Assembly (NCBI RefSeq): GCF_001854865.1
Contig: NZ_MDDW01000006.1
Coordinates: forward strand, 38,066 to 51,503
Source: Rhizobium sp. LCM 4573
GTDB taxonomy: Bacteria > Pseudomonadota > Alphaproteobacteria > Rhizobiales > Rhizobiaceae
Length of the DNA: 13,438 nucleotides
Direction of reading: 5' to 3'
A program made the translations under genes and the position numbers. Every line of letters begins with the position of its first letter. Position 1 is the stretch's first letter. Of the stretch, positions 5,332 through 13,239 are shown in pieces. Below the pieces are notes generated by a model. The model searched no databases, had not been told where the DNA came from, and was given only the letters and a program-made list of their open reading frames with translations.

Positions 5332-6402
5332 CTATTTCCGGTAGATGAGCCAGCTCTTGCCGACATACTCGCTCTTCATCTCTTCCTCGAAGAAACTCGT
5401 GCGGTTCCGCCCCGCGTTCTTCGCGTGATAGAGGGCGGTATCGGCGTGGGCGTAGAGCTCGCCGGGGTCGTTCGCCTGCGATGCCATGGCGCAGCCCAGC
5501 GAGAGGGTGATCGGTCCGTAGTTCACCCCGGTGCGGGAATTGCGGAAGGTGCGCGTTTCCACGGCCCGGCGGATGCGCTCGCAGATCGCCATCACCTCGT
5601 CGGGCGTATTGCCTTCGACGAGGAGGGCGAATTCCTCCCCGCCCGTGCGCGCCACGAAAACCTCGTTGCGGACATTGGCGCGGATGACGGTGCCGACCGT
5701 CGCGAGGATCTTGTCTCCGACCGGGTGGCCGTAGCTGTCGTTGATCTTCTTGAAATTGTCGATGTCGGCGAGAACGAGGGCCGTGAAGGGCAGCATTGCG
5801 GCGTTGTCGTAGATCGACGTTAGCCGCTCGTCGAAGGCGCGGCGGTTGGCGAGCCGCGTCAGCGAATCGGTATTGGCGATCCGCTTGTATTCGTCGAGCT
5901 CCTTGCGGACCTCGTCGATTTCCTGGGAACTCTGGGCGACGGTTCCAGCGGTTCTTTCTCCATGGACCATCTTGTCGCCGGTCGCTTCGCTGAGAAGCGC
6001 GATCGCGCTGCGGATGATATCGCTCGAAAAACTGCTCTTGGAGCTGATCCTGAGCGCCGTCTCGCTCAGCAGCTTGCTGTAGCTTTCGAGCGAGCGCTGC
6101 TCCTGGTGCAGGACGTTCAGGAGCCCTTCGAGTTCGGCGAGCAATCTCGTATGCGCTCGCTCGACGATATCGGTCTGGCCGCCGCCGATATGGATCTGCG
6201 CAAGCCTGTCGAGCTCTTCCTGCGTGGCGCGGTTTCCGAGCGCGGCGAGATCGCGCGTCAGGTCCGGATGCGAACCGATATAAGCTTCATAGAATAGTTG
6301 ATAATTGCGCGGGACCGGCGCCACCCCCATCGACCGCACGGCATAGATGATCTGACTCATAACGTCAGCCGTTTGCGCTTTCGGCGCATTCGCCGTCGTC
6401 AT
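5332..6402 (-). CDS. Soluble diguanylate cyclase (GGEEF motif)
   Basis: A 356-residue protein with a C-terminal GGDEF domain (about residues 178-345) starting at NTDSLTRLANRRAFDERL. The active site reads RTGGEEF, GGEEF at residues 254-258, an accepted active variant. The Mg/GTP region LADIDNFKKINDSYGHPVGD is intact, so it should make cyclic di-GMP from two GTP. The inhibitory RxxD just upstream is replaced by RNEV, so product inhibition at the I-site is probably absent. The N-terminal half has no transmembrane segment; it is helical, with PRNYQLFYEAYIGSHPDL and a predicted coiled-coil-like stretch around residues 95-180, and is probably a cytoplasmic sensor or dimerisation part of unknown input. 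The ATG at 6402 has GGAG about eight bases upstream. Confidence 0.93.
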   Translation of the reverse strand: MTTANAPKAQTADVMSQIIYAVRSMGVAPVPRNYQLFYEAYIGSHPDLTRDLAALGNRATQEELDRLAQIHIGGGQTDIVERAHTRLLAELEGLLNVLHQEQRSLESYSKLLSETALRISSKSSFSSDIIRSAIALLSEATGDKMVHGERTAGTVAQSSQEIDEVRKELDEYKRIANTDSLTRLANRRAFDERLTSIYDNAAMLPFTALVLADIDNFKKINDSYGHPVGDKILATVGTVIRANVRNEVFVARTGGEEFALLVEGNTPDEVMAICERIRRAVETRTFRNSRTGVNYGPITLSLGCAMASQANDPGELYAHADTALYHAKNAGRNRTSFFEEEMKSEYVGKSWLIYRK

Positions 6403-6582
6403 AGATGAACTCCGAATAAACCCAGCCCCTTATATTTGGCTGAAGTTAAATGAAAACTATTCGAAAAGGAATGAAGTTATTTCGCTTGGAACAATTTATT
6501 CTTGCTCCCCGCTCAAAGCCCATTGGCTACCAGTATTACTTTATACTTTATCCTATTGCGCTGCGGCATAGGACGGCGCAAA
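6403..6582. other. AT-rich intergenic region upstream of the GGEEF gene
   Basis: This segment, particularly 6421-6570, is much richer in A and T than the flanking genes. It must hold the minus-strand promoter of the diguanylate cyclase, but I could not choose a convincing -35/-10 pair. No open frame in it resembles a protein I know. It may also hold binding sites for regulators. Confidence 0.4.
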
Positions 6583-6618
6583 CGCACCCGCTTCTTGCCG
6601 AGGCCTGAAGCGGGTGCG
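6583..6618 (-). terminator. Intrinsic terminator of fumC
   Basis: CGCACCCGCTTC (6583-6594) and GAAGCGGGTGCG (6607-6618) form a perfect twelve-base stem with a twelve-base loop, 24 bases beyond the fumC stop codon. On the minus strand the stem is followed by a short TTTG, so the T run is brief, but the stem is very strong. It isolates fumC from the GGEEF gene downstream. Confidence 0.75.
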
Positions 6619-6642
6619 ATCAATGGATCACGGGCTGGCCGG

Positions 6643-8034
6643 TTACTTCGGGCCGATCATGTTTTCGGGGCGAACGTACTGATCGAATTCCTCGTTGGTG
6701 AGGTATCCGCCGCCGACGGCCTCCTCGCGAAGCGTCGTGCCGTTCTTGTGGGCCGTCTTGGCGATCTTGGCGCAGGCATCGTAGCCGAGCTTGGAGTTCA
6801 GCGCCGTTACCAGCATCAGCGAGTTTTCCACGCCGCGCTTGATATTGTCCTCGCGGGCCTCGATGCCGACCACGCAATTGTCGGTGAAGGAGACGGCGGC
6901 ATCGCCGAGGAGCTGCACCGACTGCAGGAAGTTGTAGGCCATCATCGGATTGTAGACGTTGAGTTCGAAATGGCCCTGGCTGCCGGCGAAGGTGATCGCC
7001 GCCTGGTTGCCGAAGATGTGGGCGCAGACCTGCGTCATGGCTTCGGACTGGGTGGGGTTGACCTTGCCCGGCATGATGGAGGAGCCCGGCTCGTTTTCCG
7101 GAAGCGCCAGTTCTCCGAGGCCGGCACGCGGGCCGGAGCCGAGGAAGCGGATATCGTTGGCGATCTTGAAGCAGGCCGCGGCAGCCGCATTGATCGCGCC
7201 GTGCGCGAAGACCATCGCGTCATGGGCGGCGAGCGCCTCGAACTTGTTCGGCGCGCTGACGAAAGGAAGGCCGGTGATCTTGGCGATCTCCTCGGCGACC
7301 TTTTCGGCAAAGCCGACCGGCGCGTTGAGGCCTGTGCCGACAGCGGTGCCGCCCTGGGCGAGTTCGTAGAGGCCGGGCAGGGTGAGTTCGATGCGCTTGA
7401 TCGAGGACGCGATCTGGGCCGCATAGCCGGAGAATTCTTGGCCGAGGGTCAGCGGCGTGGCATCCTGGGTATGCGTGCGGCCGATCTTGATGATGTGCGC
7501 GAAGGCCTTCGCCTTTGCGTCCAGTGCCGCATGCAGATGTTTCAGCGACGGGATGAGATGGCGAACGATCTGCTCGGCGCAGGCGATGTGCATGGCCGTC
7601 GGATAGGTGTCGTTCGACGACTGGCTCATGTTGACGTGGTCGTTCGGATGCACCGGCTTCTTCGAGCCCATGGTGCCGCCGAGCATTTCGATCGCCCGGT
7701 TGGAGATGACCTCGTTGGCGTTCATGTTCGACTGCGTGCCGGAACCCGTCTGCCAGACGACGAGCGGGAAGTGGTCGTCGAGCTTGCCGTCGATGACTTC
7801 CTGGGCTGCGTCCTCGATCGCCTTGCCGAGAGCCGGATCAAGTCCGCCGAGGTTCATGTTGGCGCGGGCGGCGGCCTGCTTGACGATGCCGAGCGCGCGG
7901 ACCACGGAAAGCGGCTGCTTTTCCCAGCCGATCTTGAAATTGCCAAGCGAGCGCTGCGCCTGGGCTCCCCAGTAACGGTCGCTCGCCACTTCGATCGGGC
8001 CAAACGTATCGGTTTCCGTGCGGGTCGATGCCAT
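6643..8034 (-). CDS. fumC: Fumarate hydratase, class II
   Basis: A 463-residue class II fumarase, the iron-independent homotetrameric enzyme interconverting fumarate and L-malate in the TCA cycle. Family landmarks are all present: [10 protein letters not shown] (substrate site), [23 protein letters not shown] with His188, and the signature [13 protein letters not shown] with the catalytic Ser318. His188 and Ser318 fall at the same numbers as in E. coli FumC, supporting the start at 8034. The frame is open upstream to 8118, but fumarase similarity starts with [16 protein letters not shown] and AAAGG lies about ten bases before the ATG. A terminator follows. The gene is divergent from the L,D-transpeptidase gene across 416 bases. 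Confidence 0.98.
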   Translation of the reverse strand: MASTRTETDTFGPIEVASDRYWGAQAQRSLGNFKIGWEKQPLSVVRALGIVKQAAARANMNLGGLDPALGKAIEDAAQEVIDGKLDDHFPLVVWQTGSGTQSNMNANEVISNRAIEMLGGTMGSKKPVHPNDHVNMSQSSNDTYPTAMHIACAEQIVRHLIPSLKHLHAALDAKAKAFAHIIKIGRTHTQDATPLTLGQEFSGYAAQIASSIKRIELTLPGLYELAQGGTAVGTGLNAPVGFAEKVAEEIAKITGLPFVSAPNKFEALAAHDAMVFAHGAINAAAAACFKIANDIRFLGSGPRAGLGELALPENEPGSSIMPGKVNPTQSEAMTQVCAHIFGNQAAITFAGSQGHFELNVYNPMMAYNFLQSVQLLGDAAVSFTDNCVVGIEAREDNIKRGVENSLMLVTALNSKLGYDACAKIAKTAHKNGTTLREEAVGGGYLTNEEFDQYVRPENMIGPK

Positions 8035-8235
8035 CTTCGCTGCCTTTGTTTTCGTCCAGGTGGATTGCTGCCGCAGGCAGTATTCAACTACGCGGAAGCG
8101 CGCAAGAGGGCAGGGCACTTTCTAAACGATTAGCACGCGGGGAAAGCGATTCGCCCAAGCGGGAGCGGGCCGTGGGTGGTTCGCGTTCACAGAAAACGGC
8201 GTGCCTTTTGTGCCACGCAGCCAAATTTAATTCGA

Positions 8236-8267
8236 GGCATCTTACAGGAATGCCGGGCCTTGCCGGC
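8236..8267. repeat. Overlapping inverted repeats in the intergenic region
   Basis: GGCAT (8236-8240) pairs with ATGCC (8250-8254), and GCCGG (8252-8256) pairs with CCGGC (8263-8267). The two short dyads share bases, so only one stem could form at a time. Function unknown. Confidence 0.35.
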
Positions 8268-8284
8268 GTCGCATCAGTAAAAAT

Positions 8285-8305
8285 TTAACGAATATTTTCT
8301 TAACC
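8285..8305 (+). promoter_or_regulatory. Paired TTAAC motifs (CtrA-like half-sites, weak)
   Basis: TTAAC (8285-8289) and TTAACC (8300-8305) lie in the AT-rich patch about 150 bases upstream of the transpeptidase start. The cell-cycle regulator CtrA uses TTAA-N7-TTAAC; here the gap is 11, so at most these are half-sites. A cell-wall gene would be a reasonable target. Confidence 0.2.
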
Positions 8306-8347
8306 TTTCGCTTGCGAACCGGCGCGCTTTCCAGGCCCGCCGAGTCG

Positions 8348-8370
8348 GCCCGCAGAGCCGGGCTTTATTT
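8348..8370 (+). terminator. Terminator-like hairpin in the leader of the L,D-transpeptidase gene
   Basis: GCCCG (8348-8352), six-base loop, CGGGC (8359-8363), then TTTATTT (8364-8370). The shape is that of a short intrinsic terminator, located 80 bases before the TTG start and after the likely promoter patch. It could attenuate the gene or end a short upstream transcript. Confidence 0.45.
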
Positions 8371-8450
8371 CCATCTCTCATGGCATTCTCTGGATGCCGT
8401 GATACTTCTTCAAAACGCGTGGTCACGCGGACTCAGGCACGGGGACGACA

Positions 8451-10364
8451 TTGCAGCAGAAACTCAACAGGACTTCGATCGCGCTTGCGCTCGCGTCGGG
8501 CATTTCCTTGCTTGCCGGAGGTGTTGCACCTGCCCATGCCATGACGCTTCTCGATCTTATTCGCGGCGGGCCGGCAAAGCGCGCGCCGGTCGCCGAGGAA
8601 CCTGCTCCGGCGCCGAACGTCGCGAGGCGCCAGCCGTCCGCACCCGTCCGCGACCGCGATCCTGAGCCGCTGCCGAAAGTCACAGGCCCGACCTATTACA
8701 CCTACAAGACGGATGCGATGCGCGCCGTGAAGACGGACGGCTTTGCGGCGGCGACAGCGACGGACGAGAGCCGTTTCCTGGCGGAGGCCAAGGTGATGGC
8801 GACCGGCGACGTCGCGCAGGTGCTGGAGACCTATTACGGCCGATCAGGCACCAAGATCCTTTGGGTCGCCGATGGCGATGTCACCGAGAAGGCAAGGGCC
8901 GTGCTCGCCACGTTCGAAAAGGCCGGCGATTACGGGCTCGATCCGGCCGACTACGTGCTGCCGGTTCCGGAGCTGACCACCGCAAGCATAGAGCCTGTTT
9001 CCGCGACCGACGAAGCCGTTGAAGCGTCGGACGCTTCGGCCGTTTCCGCGATCGAGACGCATGAACGGCAACTGATGCGGTTCGAGCTTGCCCTGTCAGC
9101 CAAGGTGCTGACCTTCGCGCAGGACATGATCCGCGGGCGCGTCGATCCGAACCGGATTTCCGGTTATCACGACCTGAAGCGCAAGGACGTGAACCTTTCC
9201 GTCGTGCTTCCTTTCGTAAAGAACAGCACGGATGCCGGCGCCTATCTGGAAAGTCTGGCGCCGCAAAGCGCCCATTTCAACGCGCTGAAGGCGGAGCTTG
9301 CCAGGCTGAAGGCGGAGGCCAGCAAGGAGAGCGCGGCGATCGCGCTGCCTGAAAACCTGATCCTGAAGCCGGGCAAGAGCAGCCCGGAAATGGCCAATGT
9401 GGTCGCGGCGATCGAGCACCGAGGCTCCGATGCGCTGAAGACCAAACACTCCGCTATCTTTGCCGGCTATCAGCAGTCGACCGACTACACGCCCGAACTC
9501 GTAGATCTCGTGAAGTCCTTCCAGGAGGAAGCGGGATTGAAGGCGGACGGCGTCATCGGCCCTGCCACCGTGCGTGCCATGACCGGCCATAGCGCCGAGG
9601 ACAAGATCCGCAAGCTCGTCGTCGCCATGGAAGAGGCCCGCTGGCTGCCGGACAATCTCGGCGACCGCTATGTCTTCATCAACCAGCCCGCCTATACGGT
9701 AAACTATCACGAGAACGGCGCCGAGCAGTTCTCCATGCGCGTCGTCATCGGCTCGAAGTCGAACCAGACCTATTTCTTCCAAGATCAGATCGAGACGGTG
9801 GAATTCAACCCCTATTGGGGCGTGCCGCAGTCGATCATCGTCAACGAAATGCTGCCCAAGCTGCGCTCGGACCCTTCCTACCTAGACCGGCTCGGTTACG
9901 AGGTGGCCGTCAACGGCCGCACGGTCCCCTCGCGCAACGTCAACTGGTACGGATCGACCAGGGGGATTTCTGTACGTCAGCCGCCGTCGAGCGACAATGC
10001 GCTCGGCGATCTGAAGATACTCTTCCCGAACGCCCATGCGATCTACATGCATGACACGCCTTCGAAGAGCTATTTCCAGCGCGATATGCGGGCTCTGAGC
10101 CATGGTTGCGTACGACTCGCCGAGCCGCGCAAGATGGCGGCCGCGGTCCTCGGCACGACCGAGGCGGACGTTTCTGCGCGGATCGCGGCCGGCAAGAATG
10201 TCGCTGCCAAGGTGACGGCGAAGATTCCGGTCTACGTGGCCTATTTCACCGCCTGGCCGAACAAGGACGGCGTGGTGGAGTATTTCGACGACGTCTACGG
10301 CCGGGACGCGGCGGTGGAGAAGGCTTTCGAGGCGACCACCAAGGCAAGAACCCCGCAGGCCTAA
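8451..10364 (+). CDS. Periplasmic L,D-transpeptidase (YkuD domain, YcbB/LdtD-like)
   Basis: A 637-residue cell-wall enzyme. The signal peptide (residues 1-30) has a basic start, a hydrophobic core and a likely cut after APAHA. A proline-rich stretch follows, then the large scaffold domain, a peptidoglycan-binding segment around 345-378 (LVDLVKSFQEEAGLKADGVI), and the YkuD catalytic domain with the motif SHGCVR, His551 and Cys553. The C-terminal tail (IPVYVAYFTAWPNKDG) is normal for this long YcbB-type class. It should form 3-3 cross-links between meso-diaminopimelate residues or attach proteins to peptidoglycan. The TTG start is forced: an in-frame stop lies at 8400-8402 and no ATG or GTG occurs between; GGGG sits about seven bases upstream. 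The gene ends in a strong terminator. Confidence 0.95.
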   Translation: MQQKLNRTSIALALASGISLLAGGVAPAHAMTLLDLIRGGPAKRAPVAEEPAPAPNVARRQPSAPVRDRDPEPLPKVTGPTYYTYKTDAMRAVKTDGFAAATATDESRFLAEAKVMATGDVAQVLETYYGRSGTKILWVADGDVTEKARAVLATFEKAGDYGLDPADYVLPVPELTTASIEPVSATDEAVEASDASAVSAIETHERQLMRFELALSAKVLTFAQDMIRGRVDPNRISGYHDLKRKDVNLSVVLPFVKNSTDAGAYLESLAPQSAHFNALKAELARLKAEASKESAAIALPENLILKPGKSSPEMANVVAAIEHRGSDALKTKHSAIFAGYQQSTDYTPELVDLVKSFQEEAGLKADGVIGPATVRAMTGHSAEDKIRKLVVAMEEARWLPDNLGDRYVFINQPAYTVNYHENGAEQFSMRVVIGSKSNQTYFFQDQIETVEFNPYWGVPQSIIVNEMLPKLRSDPSYLDRLGYEVAVNGRTVPSRNVNWYGSTRGISVRQPPSSDNALGDLKILFPNAHAIYMHDTPSKSYFQRDMRALSHGCVRLAEPRKMAAAVLGTTEADVSARIAAGKNVAAKVTAKIPVYVAYFTAWPNKDGVVEYFDDVYGRDAAVEKAFEATTKARTPQA

Positions 10365-10926
10365 TAAGGCGCCAAACCAAAGGCGGGCGGTGCAGCAATG
10401 CGCCGCCCGTTATTTTTTTGAAGAAGAGATACCAGAACAGCGCCGTTTCCCGGCGGGATTGGCCGAGCGCGCTGTAGAGATGTTCGTCATATCCGCCGAG
10501 TTCGAAACCGTATTTCTTGTAGAACCGGCATGCGGCCACATTGTTGGACTGCGTTTCGAGGCGGATGCCTGGCAGGTCCCGCGCTTTCGCCCATTTGACG
10601 GCATGATCCATCAACCGGCGGCCGAGGCCCGCCCCGCGAAGCGGCCGGTCGATCTGGATGTCATCGATCTCCGCATAGCCGTTCCAGCTTTTGGAGACGA
10701 TCACATGGCCACGGACCCGGCCGGCATCGAGGATCGCGATCACGGCGCGATCCTCATTCGCCGTTGCTTCATCCTCGTCGAATTCATAGGTCTTCGCGTA
10801 GGCTTCGACGTCTCTGGTATCGAGGAAAGGGTCCCAGGGAGCCTTGAGCTCCGAGGTCACGTCGAAGGAGAAGTCGCAGTCCGCAATATCGCTTGCGGAA
10901 ATTCGCTCGACCCGCTCGATCCTCAT
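10246..10926 (-). CDS. GNAT N-acetyltransferase, streptothricin-acetyltransferase-like, with abnormal C-terminal read-through
   Basis: The open frame has 226 codons, but only residues 1-171 look like a GNAT protein. The acetyl-CoA loop is RPLRGAGLGRRL (about 94-105), followed by LETQSNNVAACRFYKKYGF and ETALFWYLFF, resembling the SatA/Sat group that acetylates streptothricin. Other GNAT substrates are possible. The family usually stops just after this point. Here a run of seven A puts the TAA at 10412-10410 one base out of frame, and the frame runs on through the opposing terminator into the antisense of the L,D-transpeptidase gene, adding a basic, proline-rich tail of about 55 residues. The start has GAGG six bases upstream. 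It lies 16 bases after gph, probably in one operon. Confidence 0.87.
   Translation of the reverse strand: MRIERVERISASDIADCDFSFDVTSELKAPWDPFLDTRDVEAYAKTYEFDEDEATANEDRAVIAILDAGRVRGHVIVSKSWNGYAEIDDIQIDRPLRGAGLGRRLMDHAVKWAKARDLPGIRLETQSNNVAACRFYKKYGFELGGYDEHLYSALGQSRRETALFWYLFFKKITGGALLHRPPLVWRLIRPAGFLPWWSPRKPSPPPRPGRRRRRNTPPRRPCSARR
10384..10419 (+). terminator. Intrinsic terminator of the L,D-transpeptidase gene, overlapping the end of the GNAT gene
   Basis: CGGGCGGTGC (10384-10393) pairs with GCGCCGCCCG (10400-10409), allowing one G-U pair, across a six-base loop, followed directly by TTA and seven T (to 10419). It begins 20 bases after the stop codon. The same T run encodes the last lysines of the convergent GNAT protein. 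Confidence 0.88.
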
Positions 10927-10942
10927 GGCAGGCCTCGCCGGA

Positions 10943-11656
10943 TCAGGCCGTCGCGCTATCGATGACTGGCTGAAGTTTAACGCCCTCGACGATCGCTTGC
11001 CCGATCAATTCGGCGGTGAGCTGGTCGAAGCTGTCGATCACGTAGTCCGGGTCGAGTTCGTGCACCGGAACGTCCGAATAGCCGAAGGTGACGGCGATCG
11101 AGGGGATGCCGGCATTGCGAGCGGCCAGGATGTCGTTGATGCTGTCGCCGATCATCACGCTGTTTTCCGGATACCCGCCGGCGCGCTCGATCGTGCCGAG
11201 GATGTGGCGCGCGTCGGGTTTACGGACGGGGAACGTATCCCCGCCGGTGATTGCGGTAAAACGCTGCGTCAGGCCGAGCTTTTCGAGAAGCGGCAGGGCA
11301 AGCTCTTCCGATTTGTTGGTGCAGACGGCGAGCTTCATGCCGGCGGCTGAAAGGCGATCCAGGCATTGGATGAGGCCCGGATAGGGGCGGCTTTCGCCCG
11401 GCATGTTGACTTTGTAATGGGCGAGGAAGCGCTCGAGCAAAGGCTCCACGTCCTTCTCGTCGAGCGGCTTGCCGCGAAGTTCGAAGGCGCGGCGGATCAT
11501 TACGCGCGCTCCCTGGCCGACGAGATGGGTGAGGTCCGCGAAGGTGACGGGAGCGAGATCGGCCGCCGCGATCGTATGGTTCAGACTGTCGATGAGATCG
11601 GGCGCCGTATCGATCAGCGTGCCGTCGAGATCGAAGATGACGAGGGGAGAATTCAC
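10943..11656 (-). CDS. gph: Phosphoglycolate phosphatase, HAD superfamily
   Basis: A 237-residue HAD hydrolase with all four motifs: [10 protein letters not shown] (Asp9 nucleophile, Asp11 acid-base), the threonine of CTNKS, the lysine of RKPDARHI, and GDSINDI with paired aspartates for Mg. The helical cap between motifs I and II ([18 protein letters not shown]) is typical of Gph, which removes phosphate from 2-phosphoglycolate arising from DNA repair or oxygenase side reactions. Another small sugar phosphate cannot be excluded. The frame is open upstream to 11869, but the fold starts at the GTG at 11656, which has GAGGTG five bases upstream. It heads the gph-GNAT operon and is divergent from rpiA, a sugar-phosphate gene. 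Confidence 0.92.
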   Translation of the reverse strand: MNSPLVIFDLDGTLIDTAPDLIDSLNHTIAAADLAPVTFADLTHLVGQGARVMIRRAFELRGKPLDEKDVEPLLERFLAHYKVNMPGESRPYPGLIQCLDRLSAAGMKLAVCTNKSEELALPLLEKLGLTQRFTAITGGDTFPVRKPDARHILGTIERAGGYPENSVMIGDSINDILAARNAGIPSIAVTFGYSDVPVHELDPDYVIDSFDQLTAELIGQAIVEGVKLQPVIDSATA

Positions 11657-11661
11657 CGGAA

Positions 11662-11667
11662 CACCTC
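11662..11667 (-). promoter_or_regulatory. Ribosome binding site fixing the gph GTG start
   Basis: GAGGTG on the minus strand, five bases before GTG at 11656, decides between this start and the longer open frame. Confidence 0.7.
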
Positions 11668-11843
11668 GTGAGGTCGCAGGAAGGTTGGACACCCGACTTA
11701 GGCAATGGCGGCGGCAAATGCAAATGATGAGGCGATTAAGCCTGCCGGAGACTATGCCTGTTTTCACGCGATCGGGGTCTTTCGTTTGGCGGGGGAGCCG
11801 TGTAAACAGCGGTTCGGCGAAACATCGGGGGAGCTTTTGGCGC

Positions 11844-12539
11844 ATGGACGCCCGGGAAATGAAGATCAAGGCAGCCGAGGCGGCGCTGGCCTATGTCGAG
11901 GACGGCATGCGGCTCGGCATCGGTACGGGTTCGACGGCGGAGGAATTCGTCCGGCTGCTCGCCGAGAAGGTGGCCGAGGGGCTGCGGGTGGAGGGCGTTC
12001 CGACATCCGAGCGCACCGCGAGGCTCTGCCTTGAGCTCGGCGTGCCGCTGAAATCCCTGGACGAACTTCCGGAGCTCGATCTGACGATAGATGGCGCCGA
12101 CGAGGTGGACGGCGATCTCAGCCTCGTCAAGGGCGGCGGCGGCGCGCTTCTGCGCGAGAAGATCGTTGCGGCTGCTTCGAGCCGCATGATCGTCATAGCC
12201 GACGAAACCAAGCTCGTGGATACGCTCGGCGCCTTTCCGTTGCCGATCGAGATCAACCCCTTTGGCCAGACGTCTACCCGCATCGCCATCGAAAAGGCGG
12301 CGGAGCGTCTCGGTCTTTCAGGCGAGCTGACGCTGCGCAAAGCCGGCGAAGACCCGTTCACGACGGACGGCGGCCACTTCATTTTCGACGCATCTTTTGG
12401 CCGTATTCCTGATGCAGAGGCTCTCTCTGGCGAGCTGAATTCGATTCCCGGTGTCGTCGAACACGGGCTGTTCATCAATATGGCGTCCTTCGCGATCATC
12501 GCCGGTCCGGCGGGACTGCGGACGCTGAAGGCGAAATAA
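11844..12539 (+). CDS. rpiA: Ribose-5-phosphate isomerase A
   Basis: A 231-residue RpiA, the cytoplasmic enzyme interconverting ribose 5-phosphate and ribulose 5-phosphate in the pentose phosphate pathway. Visible sites are the phosphate loop [21 protein letters not shown] with Asp83 and Asp86, and [11 protein letters not shown] with Lys96 and the catalytic Glu105. These correspond to Asp81, Asp84, Lys94 and Glu103 of the E. coli enzyme, shifted by two. The C-terminal [16 protein letters not shown] is also diagnostic. The frame is open to 11469, but that part is antisense to gph; the ATG at 11844 starts the family sequence ([15 protein letters not shown]), with a GGGGGAG some twelve bases upstream. 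The DUF2059 gene follows after 20 bases. Confidence 0.97.
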   Translation: MDAREMKIKAAEAALAYVEDGMRLGIGTGSTAEEFVRLLAEKVAEGLRVEGVPTSERTARLCLELGVPLKSLDELPELDLTIDGADEVDGDLSLVKGGGGALLREKIVAAASSRMIVIADETKLVDTLGAFPLPIEINPFGQTSTRIAIEKAAERLGLSGELTLRKAGEDPFTTDGGHFIFDASFGRIPDAEALSGELNSIPGVVEHGLFINMASFAIIAGPAGLRTLKAK

Positions 12540-12559
12540 TTTACAGGAGCAATCAACTC

Positions 12560-13126
12560 ATGGTCAGATTTGCGGTTTTTGGGCGTGCCGCCGCTGTTGC
12601 GATTCTTCTTGCCGGCGCCTTTGCTGCGCCCGTGAGCGCGCAGGAGATTTCCGAGGAGCATCTTGCCGCCGCGCGCGCGACGATCGACGCGATCAACGCC
12701 ACCGATCGCTATGATGCCATCCTGCCGAACCTCGCCGAGCGGCTGAAGGCCGAGTTCATCCAGGCATCGCCGAACTTCCAGGAGCAGATTTCCGCCGGTG
12801 TCGACGAGGTGGCAATCAGCCTCGCCGCCCGCCGTTCCGACCTGGAGCGCGAGGCCGCGACGACCTACGCCAAGACCTTCACCATCGACGAACTCAAGGC
12901 CATTACCGCCTTCTACGGCACCGAGGCCGGCAAGAAGCTCCTGACCAACGGTCCGCTGGTTGCCCGCGAACTTGCAAAATCCGCCGAGATCTGGGCGAAC
13001 GGCATTTCCCGCGACCTGACCGCCCAGAGCAGCGAAAAGCTTCGCGGCGTGATCGATGCGGCTCCCGTCCAGGCGCCGACCGCCGAAAGCGTGGCGCCGC
13101 CGGCCGAAGGCCAGCCGCAGCAGTAA
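12560..13126 (+). CDS. Secreted DUF2059 protein
   Basis: A 188-residue protein with a clear signal peptide: a basic start, hydrophobic core [18 protein letters not shown], and probable cleavage before QEISEEH at about residue 28. The mature part is mostly helical. It carries the DUF2059 core around residues 98-135 ([20 protein letters not shown], then AGKKLL), a pattern shared by many alphaproteobacterial periplasmic proteins of unknown function. The last 25 residues are proline- and alanine-rich and probably disordered. AGGAG stands ten bases before the ATG. It is 20 bases after rpiA and ends before a strong terminator, so the two form an operon that closes before gor. Confidence 0.88.
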   Translation: MVRFAVFGRAAAVAILLAGAFAAPVSAQEISEEHLAAARATIDAINATDRYDAILPNLAERLKAEFIQASPNFQEQISAGVDEVAISLAARRSDLEREAATTYAKTFTIDELKAITAFYGTEAGKKLLTNGPLVARELAKSAEIWANGISRDLTAQSSEKLRGVIDAAPVQAPTAESVAPPAEGQPQQ

Positions 13127-13153
13127 GTGCCGCATCGGCAAAAGGATTTTGTG

Positions 13154-13182
13154 AAGGCCGGAGCGATCCGGCCTTTTCCTTT
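13154..13182 (+). terminator. Intrinsic terminator of the rpiA-DUF2059 operon
   Basis: AAGGCCGGA (13154-13162), a GCGA tetraloop of GNRA type, TCCGGCCTT (13167-13175), then a T-rich tail TTCCTTTT. The stem is nine perfect base pairs and begins 27 bases after the stop codon. It separates the operon from gor. Confidence 0.9.
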
Positions 13183-13239
13183 TCCGGCCGCAATCATTAT
13201 ATGAGTGCCACATTCCTCTACCCCCGAAGGAGACACCCC

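Larger units (their letters stand above)
8035..8450. other. Long divergent intergenic region between fumC and the L,D-transpeptidase gene
   Basis: No protein is supported here. The fumC side (8035-8220) is GC-rich and holds a short CTGCC-GCA-GGCAG palindrome and a weak minus-strand TTGCGC-N17-TACTGC promoter candidate. The transpeptidase side has an AT-rich patch (8271-8305) that is the likeliest place for its promoter, then a GC-rich leader with hairpins. Structures are listed separately. Confidence 0.5.

Noticed and set aside
6502..8133. Long plus-strand open frame of about 540 codons
   Set aside because: It is antisense to fumC, whose product and active-site residues are unmistakable; high GC produces such frames, and the translation resembles no known family.
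8028..8288. Plus-strand frame of 86 codons in the fumC-transpeptidase gap
   Set aside because: No ribosome site was found, the composition is unlike the neighbours, it overlaps the fumC start, and there is no family resemblance.
11469..11843. Longer N-terminus for rpiA
   Set aside because: It is antisense to gph and adds 125 residues absent from RpiA proteins; catalytic residue numbering fits the start at 11844.
11891..13213. Long minus-strand open frame of about 440 codons
   Set aside because: It runs antisense through rpiA and the DUF2059 gene, is rich in Ser, Arg and Pro as GC-rich shadow frames are, and has no recognisable domain.
13201..13239. Upstream in-frame ATG for gor
   Set aside because: It would add [13 protein letters not shown], has no ribosome site, and the ATG at 13240 has a strong one.
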